This document shows, piece after piece, positions 1 through 6,422 of a DNA stretch of 9,828 bases (the first letter of the stretch is position 1; every line of letters starts with the position of its first letter). The stretch is from Bacillota bacterium (lineage in GTDB: Bacteria; Bacillota; Clostridia; Lachnospirales; Lachnospiraceae): the NCBI GenBank assembly GCA_023393095.1, contig JAEWMT010000008.1, forward strand, positions 1 through 9,828, read 5' to 3'. The notes beneath the pieces are model-generated. The model was not told the origin of the DNA, made no database searches, and worked only from the letters and a program-made list of their open reading frames with translations. The position numbers and the translations under genes are program-made.

Positions 1-351
1 GACAAAGCCTGTCAGATCTCCTACTACACCTCCGCCTAGTGCAATCAGAACATCATTTCTATCAAATCCGGATAAAATAAGTTTCTCATAGCAACCGCTT
101 ACCGTATCAAGATTTTTACTGGTTTCACCCGCTGGAAAAATATAATCAAACACGTTATCTGTTACGGTTATCAATGCTTCCTTAAGACTATTCAGATAAA
201 GAGTAGCTACATTACTGTCTGTAATAATCATCATTCTTCGGTTTTTCATTTCCAAAGAGATAAGTAACTCCGCCAGTTTACTGAAATCCGCTTCAAATAC
301 AATATCGTAAGCAGGTTTATCTTCATAATTAATTGTTAGTGAATTATTCAT
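1..351 (-). CDS. aroB: 3-dehydroquinate synthase, N-terminal part (cut by window edge)
   Basis: The first 117 codons of a minus-strand gene start with ATG at 351 and run off the window at base 1. The product begins MNNSLTINYEDKPAYDIVFE and contains IITDSNVATLY, FPAGETSKNLDT and, at the cut edge, DVLIALGGGVVGDLTGFV. These are the nucleotide-binding segments of 3-dehydroquinate synthase, in the usual order: the E-x-x-K-N/S element and the GGG-V-x-GD-x-x-GF NAD-binding loop. The enzyme converts DAHP to 3-dehydroquinate in the cytosolic shikimate pathway, using NAD and a divalent metal. The metal ligands and catalytic domain lie outside the window. ATG 351 is the only reasonable start, because an in-frame TGA lies six codons upstream with no other start between. 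No Shine-Dalgarno sequence sits directly before it; the nearest good one is 45 nt away behind a hairpin. It follows ylmH after 236 bp, so it may have its own promoter. The identification is firm. Confidence 0.93.
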   Translation of the reverse strand, partial: MNNSLTINYEDKPAYDIVFEADFSKLAELLISLEMKNRRMMIITDSNVATLYLNSLKEALITVTDNVFDYIFPAGETSKNLDTVSGCYEKLILSGFDRNDVLIALGGGVVGDLTGFV

Positions 352-402
352 AAAAAATGCATAACCACATCAAAATTATGAATAAGGTTATGACTTCCTC
401 CT
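352..402 (-). promoter_or_regulatory. aroB leader: distant Shine-Dalgarno and bridging hairpin
   Basis: On the minus strand the sequence AGGAGGAA (402-395) is a near-ideal ribosome binding site, but it is about 45 nt from the aroB ATG. Between them, CATAACC (392-386) and GGTTATG (366-360) form a perfect 7-bp stem with a 19-nt loop. If the stem folds, the distance from AGGAGG to ATG falls to about 12 nt, close to normal. No other start codon lies at a useful distance from this AGGAGG. The repeat could instead be a protein-binding site. The pairing is seen directly; the role is inferred. Confidence 0.45.
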
Positions 403-458
403 AATCTGTTTATCTTGTATGTAAAAACAATGTTTGATAATTCTAAGTTATTAGTTTA

Positions 459-488
459 GTATTATTTACTCTGATATATTAAAATCAA
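459..488 (-). promoter_or_regulatory. Candidate weak promoter for aroB
   Basis: The minus strand shows TTGATT (488-483), an 18-bp spacer and TAATAC (464-459), an imperfect sigma-A type match in the 236-bp ylmH-aroB gap. It would give a leader of roughly 100 nt containing the distant Shine-Dalgarno and its hairpin. Boxes of this quality are common by chance in AT-rich DNA. The rest of the gap shows only a small palindrome, CTGATAATCAG (504-514), of unknown meaning. Confidence 0.25.
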
Positions 489-587
489 AATACTTTTTAT
501 CTGCTGATAATCAGATACCATTCGTTGATCTATCCATGTTTACATCTTTGTTTGTCATCATATTAGTACTTTATAAGGTGCTTATCA

Positions 588-1358
588 TTATATATATAGC
601 ATCAGTTTTACACTATATCGTCCTTTTTTCGTCTGATAAGAGGTTCCGGCATAAATAAATTTACCTAGACCGCGAACGGAAACCACATCGTTTTCCTTCA
701 GCGTATAGCTGTTTGATAGAATTAATTTTCCTCCTACCGATACCTTTCCACCTTCAATCAGACCGGACAAGCTGCTCCTAGAGCTTTGAAAAGCGACCGC
801 GATCATACTGTCCAACCTCATCGAGGATACGGTGCCAATGACTTCCTTTAGCTTTGGTTTATAATCAAAGTCCCGCCTGTCGATGATGGAACAATTCACC
901 ATGGTATGCTTAACCTTAATCAGCTGCTCCGTTACAAATTCACTAATTGCAGTATGTGCGAAGACATATCCTTGGTTATCATCAATCAAAATATCACCGA
1001 TTTTGCTGCGATCAAGTCCAAGATTAAGGATAGCTCCGAGAAAGTCCCGATGATTTAAGCTGTCACTAAATTTATGATTTATGGGTACTACTTTAATACA
1101 GGTGATCGGATAGGGAAGCTCGTCCTCCTCTGTATATAAGTCCTGACCACAAAAACAAAGTATTTTCCTCTCGGCATCATTAAAACCTCCGTTAAAAAAA
1201 TACTTTATCCCAGGTAATTCATTTTTGAGGCTTAAAAATATGTTCTGTTCATTCAAATTGAGAAAATCAGAGAAAATGCATATTCCTCTGGAATATGCCA
1301 TGCCTGCTAAATCTAAAAAACGTTTTCGTAAAATCTGTTCATCCTTATCCTGATTCAT
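588..1358 (-). CDS. ylmH: YlmH-family S4-domain RNA-binding protein
   Basis: This 256-257-residue protein matches the usual YlmH length. The central motif HRDFLGAILNLGLDRSKIGD (about 104-123) is diagnostic for the family. The C-terminal S4 domain (about 182-240) shows RLDSMIAVAFQSSRSSLSGL, then GGKVSVGGK and NDVVSVRGLGKF. YlmH lies in the division cluster of many Gram-positive bacteria. In Bacillus it binds the large ribosomal subunit carrying peptidyl-tRNA and takes part in ribosome-associated quality control. Two adjacent ATGs (1361 and 1358) are possible. The only Shine-Dalgarno, AGAGG, ends 2 nt before the first and 5 nt before the second, so 1358 is preferred. The gene begins only a few bases after the sepF stop, so the two are surely co-transcribed and probably translationally coupled. 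No residue appears to be missing. Identification is by family pattern and is secure. Confidence 0.93.
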   Translation of the reverse strand: MNQDKDEQILRKRFLDLAGMAYSRGICIFSDFLNLNEQNIFLSLKNELPGIKYFFNGGFNDAERKILCFCGQDLYTEEDELPYPITCIKVVPINHKFSDSLNHRDFLGAILNLGLDRSKIGDILIDDNQGYVFAHTAISEFVTEQLIKVKHTMVNCSIIDRRDFDYKPKLKEVIGTVSSMRLDSMIAVAFQSSRSSLSGLIEGGKVSVGGKLILSNSYTLKENDVVSVRGLGKFIYAGTSYQTKKGRYSVKLMLYI

Positions 1359-1366
1359 CATAGCCT

Positions 1367-1936
1367 CTAGAATTTTGATTGAAAAGTTGGTGGCTCAAAT
1401 CCTTTTTCCTGAATCAAATCAAGATAATCACCGGAAATATCTACAGTATCCGGAGAAACGATGAAGATACAGTTGGAAATACGATGGAGCTTACCATTGA
1501 TTGCATATACAGAACCGGAGATAAAATCCATGGTGCGTTGTGCTAATTTATCATCAAAGCCCTCTAAATTAATCACGGTTGCTCTTCCGGTTAACAGCAT
1601 ATCGCAGATTTCCTGTGAGTCCTCAAAGGTAGTTGGTTTCATGATGCATACTTCAAGTCCCTTAGGTGTCGTTCGAATCGGTACAACCTTACCAGCCGTA
1701 CTTCTTTCCATTTTGGCCACCCTTTCTTTTTTAATTTCACTAGCTGCAGCAGTCTGCTGCGATGTATATATGTGACTATCTGATTCTTCTTCCTGCTTTA
1801 TGCGCTTTAATTCTTTTTTTTCTAAACGTCTTGCTCTTTTTTCTTCCTTCTCATCTGTTTCATCTAAATAATCATCATATTCATCATCTTCGGTTAGTTT
1901 CATTGAATTTAAAAAATCTTTAAAAATATTAGACAT
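1367..1936 (-). CDS. sepF: SepF, cell-division FtsZ membrane anchor
   Basis: SepF tethers FtsZ to the membrane and shapes the septum. The product has the three expected parts. First is an N-terminal amphipathic membrane-binding helix, MSNIFKDFLNSMKL. Next is a long charged linker (about 15-90) rich in Asp/Glu and then Lys/Arg, probably disordered or partly coiled. Last is the C-terminal core (about 95-170) with EVCIMKPTTFEDSQEICD, ATVINLEGFDDKLAQRTMDF and SGSVYAINGKLHRI, all typical of SepF. At about 189 residues it is somewhat longer than the roughly 150 of Bacillus SepF, owing to the linker. The longest frame starts at ATG 1942, but AGGAG ends only 1 nt before that codon. It sits 7 nt before the in-frame ATG at 1936, which also begins exactly at the membrane helix, so 1936 is preferred. 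The upstream gene is yggS and the downstream one ylmH, the conserved division cluster. Confidence 0.95.
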   Translation of the reverse strand: MSNIFKDFLNSMKLTEDDEYDDYLDETDEKEEKRARRLEKKELKRIKQEEESDSHIYTSQQTAAASEIKKERVAKMERSTAGKVVPIRTTPKGLEVCIMKPTTFEDSQEICDMLLTGRATVINLEGFDDKLAQRTMDFISGSVYAINGKLHRISNCIFIVSPDTVDISGDYLDLIQEKGFEPPTFQSKF

Positions 1937-1984
1937 TTCCATTCTCCTATCTATATTTTCTAAACAGTTTTAGTATAATCACGT

Positions 1985-2692
1985 TCACCGAAAATGCCTG
2001 TCAATACGAACCATTGTGGCACCTTCTTCAATTGCAACTTCATAATCTCCGGTCATGCCCATCGATAGAATATCAAAAGTGTCCGTATTTAAATTGTTTC
2101 TATTACAATTATTATCGGTGTTTTTTGTTTTTATGTCAACATATAATTCTCGCAATTTCTTAAAATACTTCCTATTTTTCTCAGGATTTTCTACATATGG
2201 AGCAATTGTCATAAGTCCTCTGACTCTTATATGCGGTAACTTTATGATTTCTAAAATAAGTGTGTTAACTTCCTCACAGCTTACTCCGAATTTGGTATCT
2301 TCACCAGCAACATTCACCTCTATTAGAATCTCACTTATTAGATTTTTCTTAGCAGCTTCTTCTTCAATCTGTTCTGCCAGACGAAGTGAATCTACGGAAT
2401 GAATCAAAGCTGCTTTATCAATAATATATTTCACCTTATTTCTCTGAAGATGCCCAATCAGATGCCAATACACCTTTTCATCAAACTTATCATTTAAATC
2501 CTCGTATTTCCCGGCCATTTCCTGAACTTTATTTTCACCAAAATGACGCATACCGAGGCTGTAGGCTTCCTTTACCATTTCATTCGGCTTTGTTTTACTT
2601 ACTGCGATTAAGGTTACCTCGCTGCGTTTTCTTCCGGACCTGTCACAGGCAGCCTGTATTCTTTTCTCAACTTCTTCTATATTATCCTTCAT
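1985..2692 (-). CDS. yggS: YggS/PLPBP-family pyridoxal-phosphate-binding protein with frameshifted C-terminus
   Basis: The PLP-homeostasis protein family (YggS, YlmE, human PLPBP) binds pyridoxal 5'-phosphate without a known catalytic activity. The PLP lysine is K33 in TLIAVSKTKP. HFGENKVQE (50-58), WHLIGHLQRNK (76-86), HSVDS (98-102), EVNVAGEDTKFG (125-136), VRGLMTIAP (157-165) and LSMGMTGDYEVAIEEGATMVRI (209-230) follow in order. The start at 2692 has GGAGG 7 nt upstream. The end is abnormal: instead of the conserved R-x-G-T-x-I-F-G-x-R-x-Y tail the frame reads RIDRHFR then stop. The expected tail, TGIFGERDYTKTV, is present in the next frame (2001-1960) and ends in TAG. This points to a loss of two bases near 2002, or a sequence error. 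There is also an Asn-rich insertion (about 190-204) before the phosphate-binding loop. PLP ligation should survive, but the tail includes part of the conserved phosphate-site region, so function is uncertain. It sits between the HlyD-like gene and sepF. Confidence 0.9.
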   Translation of the reverse strand: MKDNIEEVEKRIQAACDRSGRKRSEVTLIAVSKTKPNEMVKEAYSLGMRHFGENKVQEMAGKYEDLNDKFDEKVYWHLIGHLQRNKVKYIIDKAALIHSVDSLRLAEQIEEEAAKKNLISEILIEVNVAGEDTKFGVSCEEVNTLILEIIKLPHIRVRGLMTIAPYVENPEKNRKYFKKLRELYVDIKTKNTDNNCNRNNLNTDTFDILSMGMTGDYEVAIEEGATMVRIDRHFR

Positions 2693-2898
2693 TATTAAAC
2701 CTCCATCTACTACCTGATATATGAATATTGAAAATAAAGCGTTCCATATTATTGTTCCGGTTGAATAATACTCTACTTCTCATCGAATTGATTTTACATT
2801 TTACTTACATAACTGTTTAATTATCGTGCCATTTTTTTATCTGTTATAATATAATTCTGTTTTTGTAATTCTTAATCAGTAAGATGCAACCATTAAAT

Positions 2899-4269
2899 TT
2901 AATAAATAATCTTCTGCTCCACTGCAATTTTACCATCTAGAACGATATGGTCATAAGCTGATAATCCGTTTTCCATATTATCACTTACAATACTGTATTC
3001 ATCATTCTTACTTAATACGTTAACCCGTTTAAATACAGCATATCCTTGATTGACATTATAAACACCGTTAAAAGTCTTTGTTTTTGAAAGTACATAAAAA
3101 TCAGATTTTTTTGGCAGCTTAACTCTGGTACCAGGCTTAAATAGCTTCTTGTCGATATACCAATATTTACTGTCCTCATAATAAATATCTGTTGCAACAA
3201 ACGGATAGGTAACCTCATCACCGTCTTTTTCAACAATCAGACCATCTCCCTTACTTTCCCCGCCTTTTGTAAAATATTCCTTTGGCACTTGATATAAGGC
3301 TTTTTTTACGATTGCTGTATTCGGTATTTTGAGACCTGGTTCCGAATTAAAATTAATTTCGACCGTAAGATAGCGCTCATCCATATAATGAGCCATTTTC
3401 TTATTCATCGATAGGATAGCATATCGATCAGAGCCTTTTGGCTTGAGATCAAGAGTTGCAGTAATCTGAGAATCATCCTCAACAACCGTAAATGTAATCG
3501 ATTTCTTATTCTTATCAGCTAGCATTTTGTACTGTTCTTTTGTCAGTGTCGTCAGTGGTAAGACTAACTCCCATTTATCGGAAGTAATCATTTTATAGAC
3601 CGGGGTATTTCTTGTGATTTTATCCGTAGTCCTTAGATTTGTTTTCTTATATTTTTCCATATTAAACATATCCGTTGAAATATTATTCAAATTAACATTT
3701 TCAAAGTCATCCCTACTATATGTAATAATACCACTTTCACCACTTTTCACAGTTCCCTCACTTAATCCGGCATCTTTTACATCACTGATCAATGAGCTGT
3801 TAAGAATATCCTGAACTGAGTTTTGTGTATTCTCTTTAAACCGATAAACTACCGAATAATTGTCCGTAGAGAACGTATTTTGAAAATCTTTTACCTCATG
3901 ATTTATCACGTTCTCGTTTTTATCAGTTAGAACGATTGCATCATCACTCTTGCTAGTATTATAGATTTCATTAGCTGTGATTGAATATACAGGTTCATTT
4001 TTAGCAATGCGAGCACCATTTTTCTGATAATATATCAGATATCCTTCACTATTCGAATTAACCAGCTTCTCTTGTCTTAAAATCAAACCGGTTATTCGAG
4101 CATTCACTGCAGCAGAACCTTCCTTCACCTCATAAATGGTAAGCTGTTCCTTTGTTAAATATATGTAGACATTAATAACCACATAAATAACCAATACAAA
4201 AAATACAATAATACCGATATTTATACTTTTACGTTTTTTAAATTTTACAACTTTATTCTGTTCGTTCAA
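2899..4269 (-). CDS. HlyD-like single-pass membrane adaptor protein
   Basis: This protein of about 456 residues resembles membrane-fusion (HlyD/RND adaptor) proteins. A Lys/Arg-rich cytoplasmic N-terminus (KFKKRKS) is followed by one membrane helix (about 16-38, INIGIIVFFVLVIYVVINVY), so the rest lies outside. Then comes a lipoyl-like barrel half (YEVKEGSAAVNARITGLIL to SEGYLIYYQKNGARIAKNEP), a polar central region and a C-terminal beta-rich part with a second lipoyl-like turn (LKIPNTAIVKKALYQVPKEY). I do not recognise a specific function. No ABC transporter or outer-membrane partner is nearby, and it leads an operon into yggS-sepF-ylmH, hinting at a division or envelope role. The long frame opens at ATG 4296, but that codon falls about where transcription should begin. 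The TTG at 4269 has AGGAGG (4282-4277) exactly 7 nt upstream, so TTG is the better start. The gene ends 206 bp before yggS; I see no clear terminator there. Confidence 0.75.
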   Translation of the reverse strand: MNEQNKVVKFKKRKSINIGIIVFFVLVIYVVINVYIYLTKEQLTIYEVKEGSAAVNARITGLILRQEKLVNSNSEGYLIYYQKNGARIAKNEPVYSITANEIYNTSKSDDAIVLTDKNENVINHEVKDFQNTFSTDNYSVVYRFKENTQNSVQDILNSSLISDVKDAGLSEGTVKSGESGIITYSRDDFENVNLNNISTDMFNMEKYKKTNLRTTDKITRNTPVYKMITSDKWELVLPLTTLTKEQYKMLADKNKKSITFTVVEDDSQITATLDLKPKGSDRYAILSMNKKMAHYMDERYLTVEINFNSEPGLKIPNTAIVKKALYQVPKEYFTKGGESKGDGLIVEKDGDEVTYPFVATDIYYEDSKYWYIDKKLFKPGTRVKLPKKSDFYVLSKTKTFNGVYNVNQGYAVFKRVNVLSKNDEYSIVSDNMENGLSAYDHIVLDGKIAVEQKIIY

Positions 4270-4299
4270 GTCTATGCCTCCTATTCGGTATTCCATAAT

Positions 4300-4328
4300 A
4301 TTATACTTGTTTTTATTACATTTTTAAA
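4300..4328 (-). promoter_or_regulatory. Sigma-A promoter of the HlyD-like/yggS/sepF/ylmH operon
   Basis: On the minus strand TTTAAA (4328-4323), a 17-bp spacer and a perfect TATAAT (4305-4300) form a good vegetative promoter. Transcription would start near 4292-4294, inside the ATG at 4296. That leaves a leader of about 25 nt carrying AGGAGG before the TTG start at 4269. The promoter and the start choice therefore support each other. Confidence 0.6.
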
Positions 4329-4412
4329 CCCCTTATTTTTATTTCAAAATTAAACAAGTATGATATTTATTCATAGGATGTATAAGTAATAAAATTATGG
4401 TTAATCTATTAT

Positions 4413-4428
4413 AAGAGAGTTATCTCTT
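4413..4428. promoter_or_regulatory. Inverted repeat upstream of the DUF378 gene
   Basis: AAGAGA-GTTA-TCTCTT is a perfect 6-bp inverted repeat with a 4-nt centre in the divergent region between the HlyD-like gene and the DUF378 gene. It overlaps a possible plus-strand -10 box, TATAAG (4410-4415), for which I see no good -35. An operator is one reading. A small hairpin followed by a T-rich stretch is the other, but no plus-strand gene lies upstream for it to terminate. Confidence 0.3.
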
Positions 4429-4501
4429 TATATCTTTTTTAAATATTACAACTTGATGTAAAGAGCTTTTTAAAGAATATACAGAATGAAGGAGGTTCAT
4501 T

Positions 4502-4699
4502 ATGAAGACATTGGATTATATCGCACTAGTCTTAGTTGTAATCGGAGCAGTCAATTGGGGACTGATCGGTTTCTTCAACTTTAATTTGGTAAGATTGATT
4601 TTTGGTGACATGACCTTGATTTCTAGAATTGTATATGCACTTGTTGGTGTTTCAGGTCTATATGCATTAAGCTTCTTTGGAAGATTAAGAAATGACTAA
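4502..4699 (+). CDS. DUF378 (YuzA-like) small membrane protein
   Basis: This 65-residue protein is mostly two membrane helices: about 5-28 (DYIALVLVVIGAVNWGLIGF) and about 42-60 (SRIVYALVGVSGLYALSFFG), joined by a short loop. The signature GAVNWGLIGFFNFNLVRLIFGD is the hallmark of the DUF378 family, small proteins known mainly from Firmicutes (YuzA in Bacillus) with no established biochemical function. The start at 4502 is well supported by AAGGAGG about 6 nt upstream. It is the only convincing plus-strand gene here, transcribed away from the HlyD-like gene and towards the P-loop gene, and followed by a strong hairpin terminator. It is therefore a single-gene transcription unit. A promoter is hard to assign, and alternative sigma factors are possible. 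Confidence 0.85.
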   Translation: MKTLDYIALVLVVIGAVNWGLIGFFNFNLVRLIFGDMTLISRIVYALVGVSGLYALSFFGRLRND

Positions 4700-4730
4700 T
4701 AAAGTTTGGACTGCAACAAGCCATAAATAT

Positions 4731-4764
4731 AGGAGCGTCGTATACGAACGCTCCTTTATCTTTT
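4731..4764 (+). terminator. Rho-independent terminator of the DUF378 gene, possibly bidirectional
   Basis: AGGAGCGT (4731-4738) pairs perfectly with ACGCTCCT (4748-4755); the intervening CGTATACGA can itself pair. A T-rich run (TTATCTTTT) follows on the plus strand, 32 bp after the DUF378 stop. It lies 11 bp beyond the end of the convergent P-loop gene, so it may also end that transcript, although the minus-strand side has a weaker U tract. Confidence 0.8.
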
Positions 4765-4774
4765 ATGAAGTATC

Positions 4775-5194
4775 TTATAATGATACAATTACATTCTTTT
4801 TTATACTTTCAGAAAATTGATTCTCATTCATGGAAATACTAAGTACAAAATCTACATGAAACTGCTCTGAAATTTTCTCAAGCTTTGAGAATACAGTTTC
4901 AAAATTATCTTCATTTACATAAGCGATTTTGAGGAAACTATCTAGATAAATTGTCTGTAAATCATGATCACCAGAAACGATACCGCAGATAAAACCGATA
5001 AATTCACTTTGATTTTCAATAAAATAATCTCGAATGTTTTCTAACCTGATCTTATTACTCAATTCGTACATGTGCTTGTTGCTTTTGTCAAGATAAACAA
5101 TGCTTCCCTTTGCAGCTCTCACTTCGGTGTTTGCTTTCTCGATAAGGATTTTGGTCTTACCTTTACCCTTTTCACCTGAAATAATCTGTATCAT
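4775..5194 (-). CDS. Small P-loop NTPase-like protein of unknown function
   Basis: This 139-residue protein begins MIQIISGEKGKGKTKILIEK, with a Walker A motif GEKGKGKT at residues 7-14 directly after the first beta strand. YLDKSNKHMYELSNKI follows. A candidate Walker B strand, LQTIYLDSFLKI (about 79-90), has Asp at its end, and FVLSIS (about 116-121) looks like a later beta strand. It is much shorter than most P-loop ATPases and has no obvious extra domain, so it looks like a minimal nucleotide-binding core. Substrate and partners are unknown. The start at 5194 has AAGGAGG 8 nt upstream. A strong promoter lies about 90 bp upstream, so it is probably transcribed alone, with at most some read-through from the carboxypeptidase gene. 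It ends at the hairpin shared with the DUF378 gene. The P-loop call is good; ATP binding is inferred. Confidence 0.7.
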   Translation of the reverse strand: MIQIISGEKGKGKTKILIEKANTEVRAAKGSIVYLDKSNKHMYELSNKIRLENIRDYFIENQSEFIGFICGIVSGDHDLQTIYLDSFLKIAYVNEDNFETVFSKLEKISEQFHVDFVLSISMNENQFSESIKKNVIVSL

Positions 5195-5281
5195 TGTAAT
5201 CTCCTCCTTATAGTTGGCGCAACATTAGATGTGCGGTCCGGTTATTAAATTGTCACTATATAAAACCTTATTAATATAATA

Positions 5282-5310
5282 ATTATAGTACAATAATACA
5301 AGAAAAACAA
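5282..5310 (-). promoter_or_regulatory. Sigma-A promoter of the small P-loop gene
   Basis: On the minus strand TTGTTT (5310-5305), a 17-bp spacer and a perfect TATAAT (5287-5282) lie in the 157-bp gap after the carboxypeptidase gene. The predicted leader is about 80 nt. It contains the GC-rich patch ACCGGACCGCAC, which stands out from its AT-rich surroundings but in which I find no strong fold. Confidence 0.6.
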
Positions 5311-5351
5311 CTATAAAATTCCAAATGAAGAAACTAAATCAAGTTTAATAA

Positions 5352-6323
5352 TTACTTTTTGGTAATTTCCTTAGATAATAAATGTGACATCTGGGAATAC
5401 AGATCATTGCTGCCATTAGCTCTTAAAATAACAGAAATATACTCTTTTTTATTCGTATCCCTTGATAAGAGAATTAAACAGTTTCCTGCTTTGCTCGTGG
5501 TTCCTGTTTTTCCTCCAATGACCTTAATCTCACTATTTGCAGTTTTTTCGCCGCTTAAGTATAAATCAGTAGTTTTGAATTCTTTTTCCTTAGGATTACC
5601 ATTTTTATCACTGTATTGAGCCGTATAGGAAGCCATAGGCATGATGGTACGAAAGCTATCAAAATTCAAAAGCTCATTGAAAATTAAATATAGATCATAA
5701 GCAGTTGTATATTGATTGTCATCATGAAGTCCATTTGGATTTATAAAATTTGAATGAACCGCACCGATTTTTTTCGCCTCTTGATTCATCATCTTTACAA
5801 AGCTTTCAACACTACCCCCAACATGCTCCGCTAATGCAACGGCTGCATCGTTTCCAGAATATACCAACATGCTTTTTAACAATGCATCAAGTGATATCGT
5901 ATCTCCTTCTTCAAATCCGCAGAGTTTAGCACCGATTTCGGTAATATGGGAAGCATTATAGCTTATGGTTACCTCATCCGACATATTACTGTTTTGCAAT
6001 ACGACCAGTGCCGTGAGCAGTTTAGTTAAACTGGCTGGATATAATTTATGATAAACATGGTTTGCATATAGTGTTTTATGATCCGTTCGATTAACAAGCA
6101 GGGAGGATCCGGCTGTTAACTTTTTATCACCGCCAGAATTATCTGTATTATTTACAATTGCTAGCTCCTCAGCAAAAAAGTTTTCCTGTGAAAGCTGTCC
6201 ACTACCAGAATCTCCCGAAGTTTTATAGGTATCCTTATATAACAGATAGTCATCCTTAGCACTTTGACAGCCACTTAAGGCAAGTGTAGCAATAAGTGCT
6301 ATACAAACTAATCTATTCTTCAT
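5352..6323 (-). CDS. D-alanyl-D-alanine carboxypeptidase lipoprotein (peptidase family S11)
   Basis: A DacA-type serine D,D-carboxypeptidase trims the terminal D-Ala from peptidoglycan stem peptides outside the membrane. All three active-site motifs are present (residue numbers from the 6323 start): S-L-T-K at about 98-101 (LYPASLTKLLTALVVL), S-G-N at about 156-158 (VYSGNDAAVALAEHVGG) and K-T-G at about 272-274 (GGKTGTTSKAGNCLIL). The N-terminus MKNRLVCIALIATLALSGC is a lipoprotein signal with lipobox LSGC, so Cys19 should be lipidated. The chain stops soon after the catalytic domain. It lacks the C-terminal beta domain and amphipathic anchor of PBP5, and the lipid would replace that anchor. 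The longest frame opens at 6344, but this adds seven residues (MAGDDIR) before the signal peptide. AGGAG lies inside that extension and 11 nt before ATG 6323, so 6323 is preferred. The mgsA gene lies 99 bp upstream. Confidence 0.92.
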   Translation of the reverse strand: MKNRLVCIALIATLALSGCQSAKDDYLLYKDTYKTSGDSGSGQLSQENFFAEELAIVNNTDNSGGDKKLTAGSSLLVNRTDHKTLYANHVYHKLYPASLTKLLTALVVLQNSNMSDEVTISYNASHITEIGAKLCGFEEGDTISLDALLKSMLVYSGNDAAVALAEHVGGSVESFVKMMNQEAKKIGAVHSNFINPNGLHDDNQYTTAYDLYLIFNELLNFDSFRTIMPMASYTAQYSDKNGNPKEKEFKTTDLYLSGEKTANSEIKVIGGKTGTTSKAGNCLILLSRDTNKKEYISVILRANGSNDLYSQMSHLLSKEITKK

Positions 6324-6422
6324 TCGAATATCATCTCCTGCCATGTTACTCTAGAGTTTTACGGATCATTTACTCAATTTTTAGCTATTAGTTTGTCCTA
6401 ATAACAAAAACGTTTTTATAAA

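Noticed and set aside
1741..1762. The similar strings GCAGCAGTCTGCTG (sepF) and GCTGCAGTCTGCTG (6906-6919, after minE) as a shared regulatory repeat.
   Set aside because: One is coding sequence in sepF and the match is short; two copies of a simple CTG-type string do not make a case.
1461..1775. A plus-strand open frame of 104 codons inside sepF.
   Set aside because: It lies wholly opposite a clearly identified gene, has no ribosome binding site that I can see, and encodes no recognisable protein.
2848..2875. A possible promoter for yggS (TTAAGA, 16-bp spacer, TATATT on the minus strand).
   Set aside because: The -35 is weak and the 206-bp gap is very AT-rich, so matches of this quality are expected by chance; the operon already has a better promoter at 4300-4328.
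6371..6415. Short inverted repeats (TATTAG/CTAATA and AAAAACGTTTTT) after mgsA as a terminator.
   Set aside because: The stems are short, A/T-only or without a usable loop, and no U tract follows in the mgsA direction.
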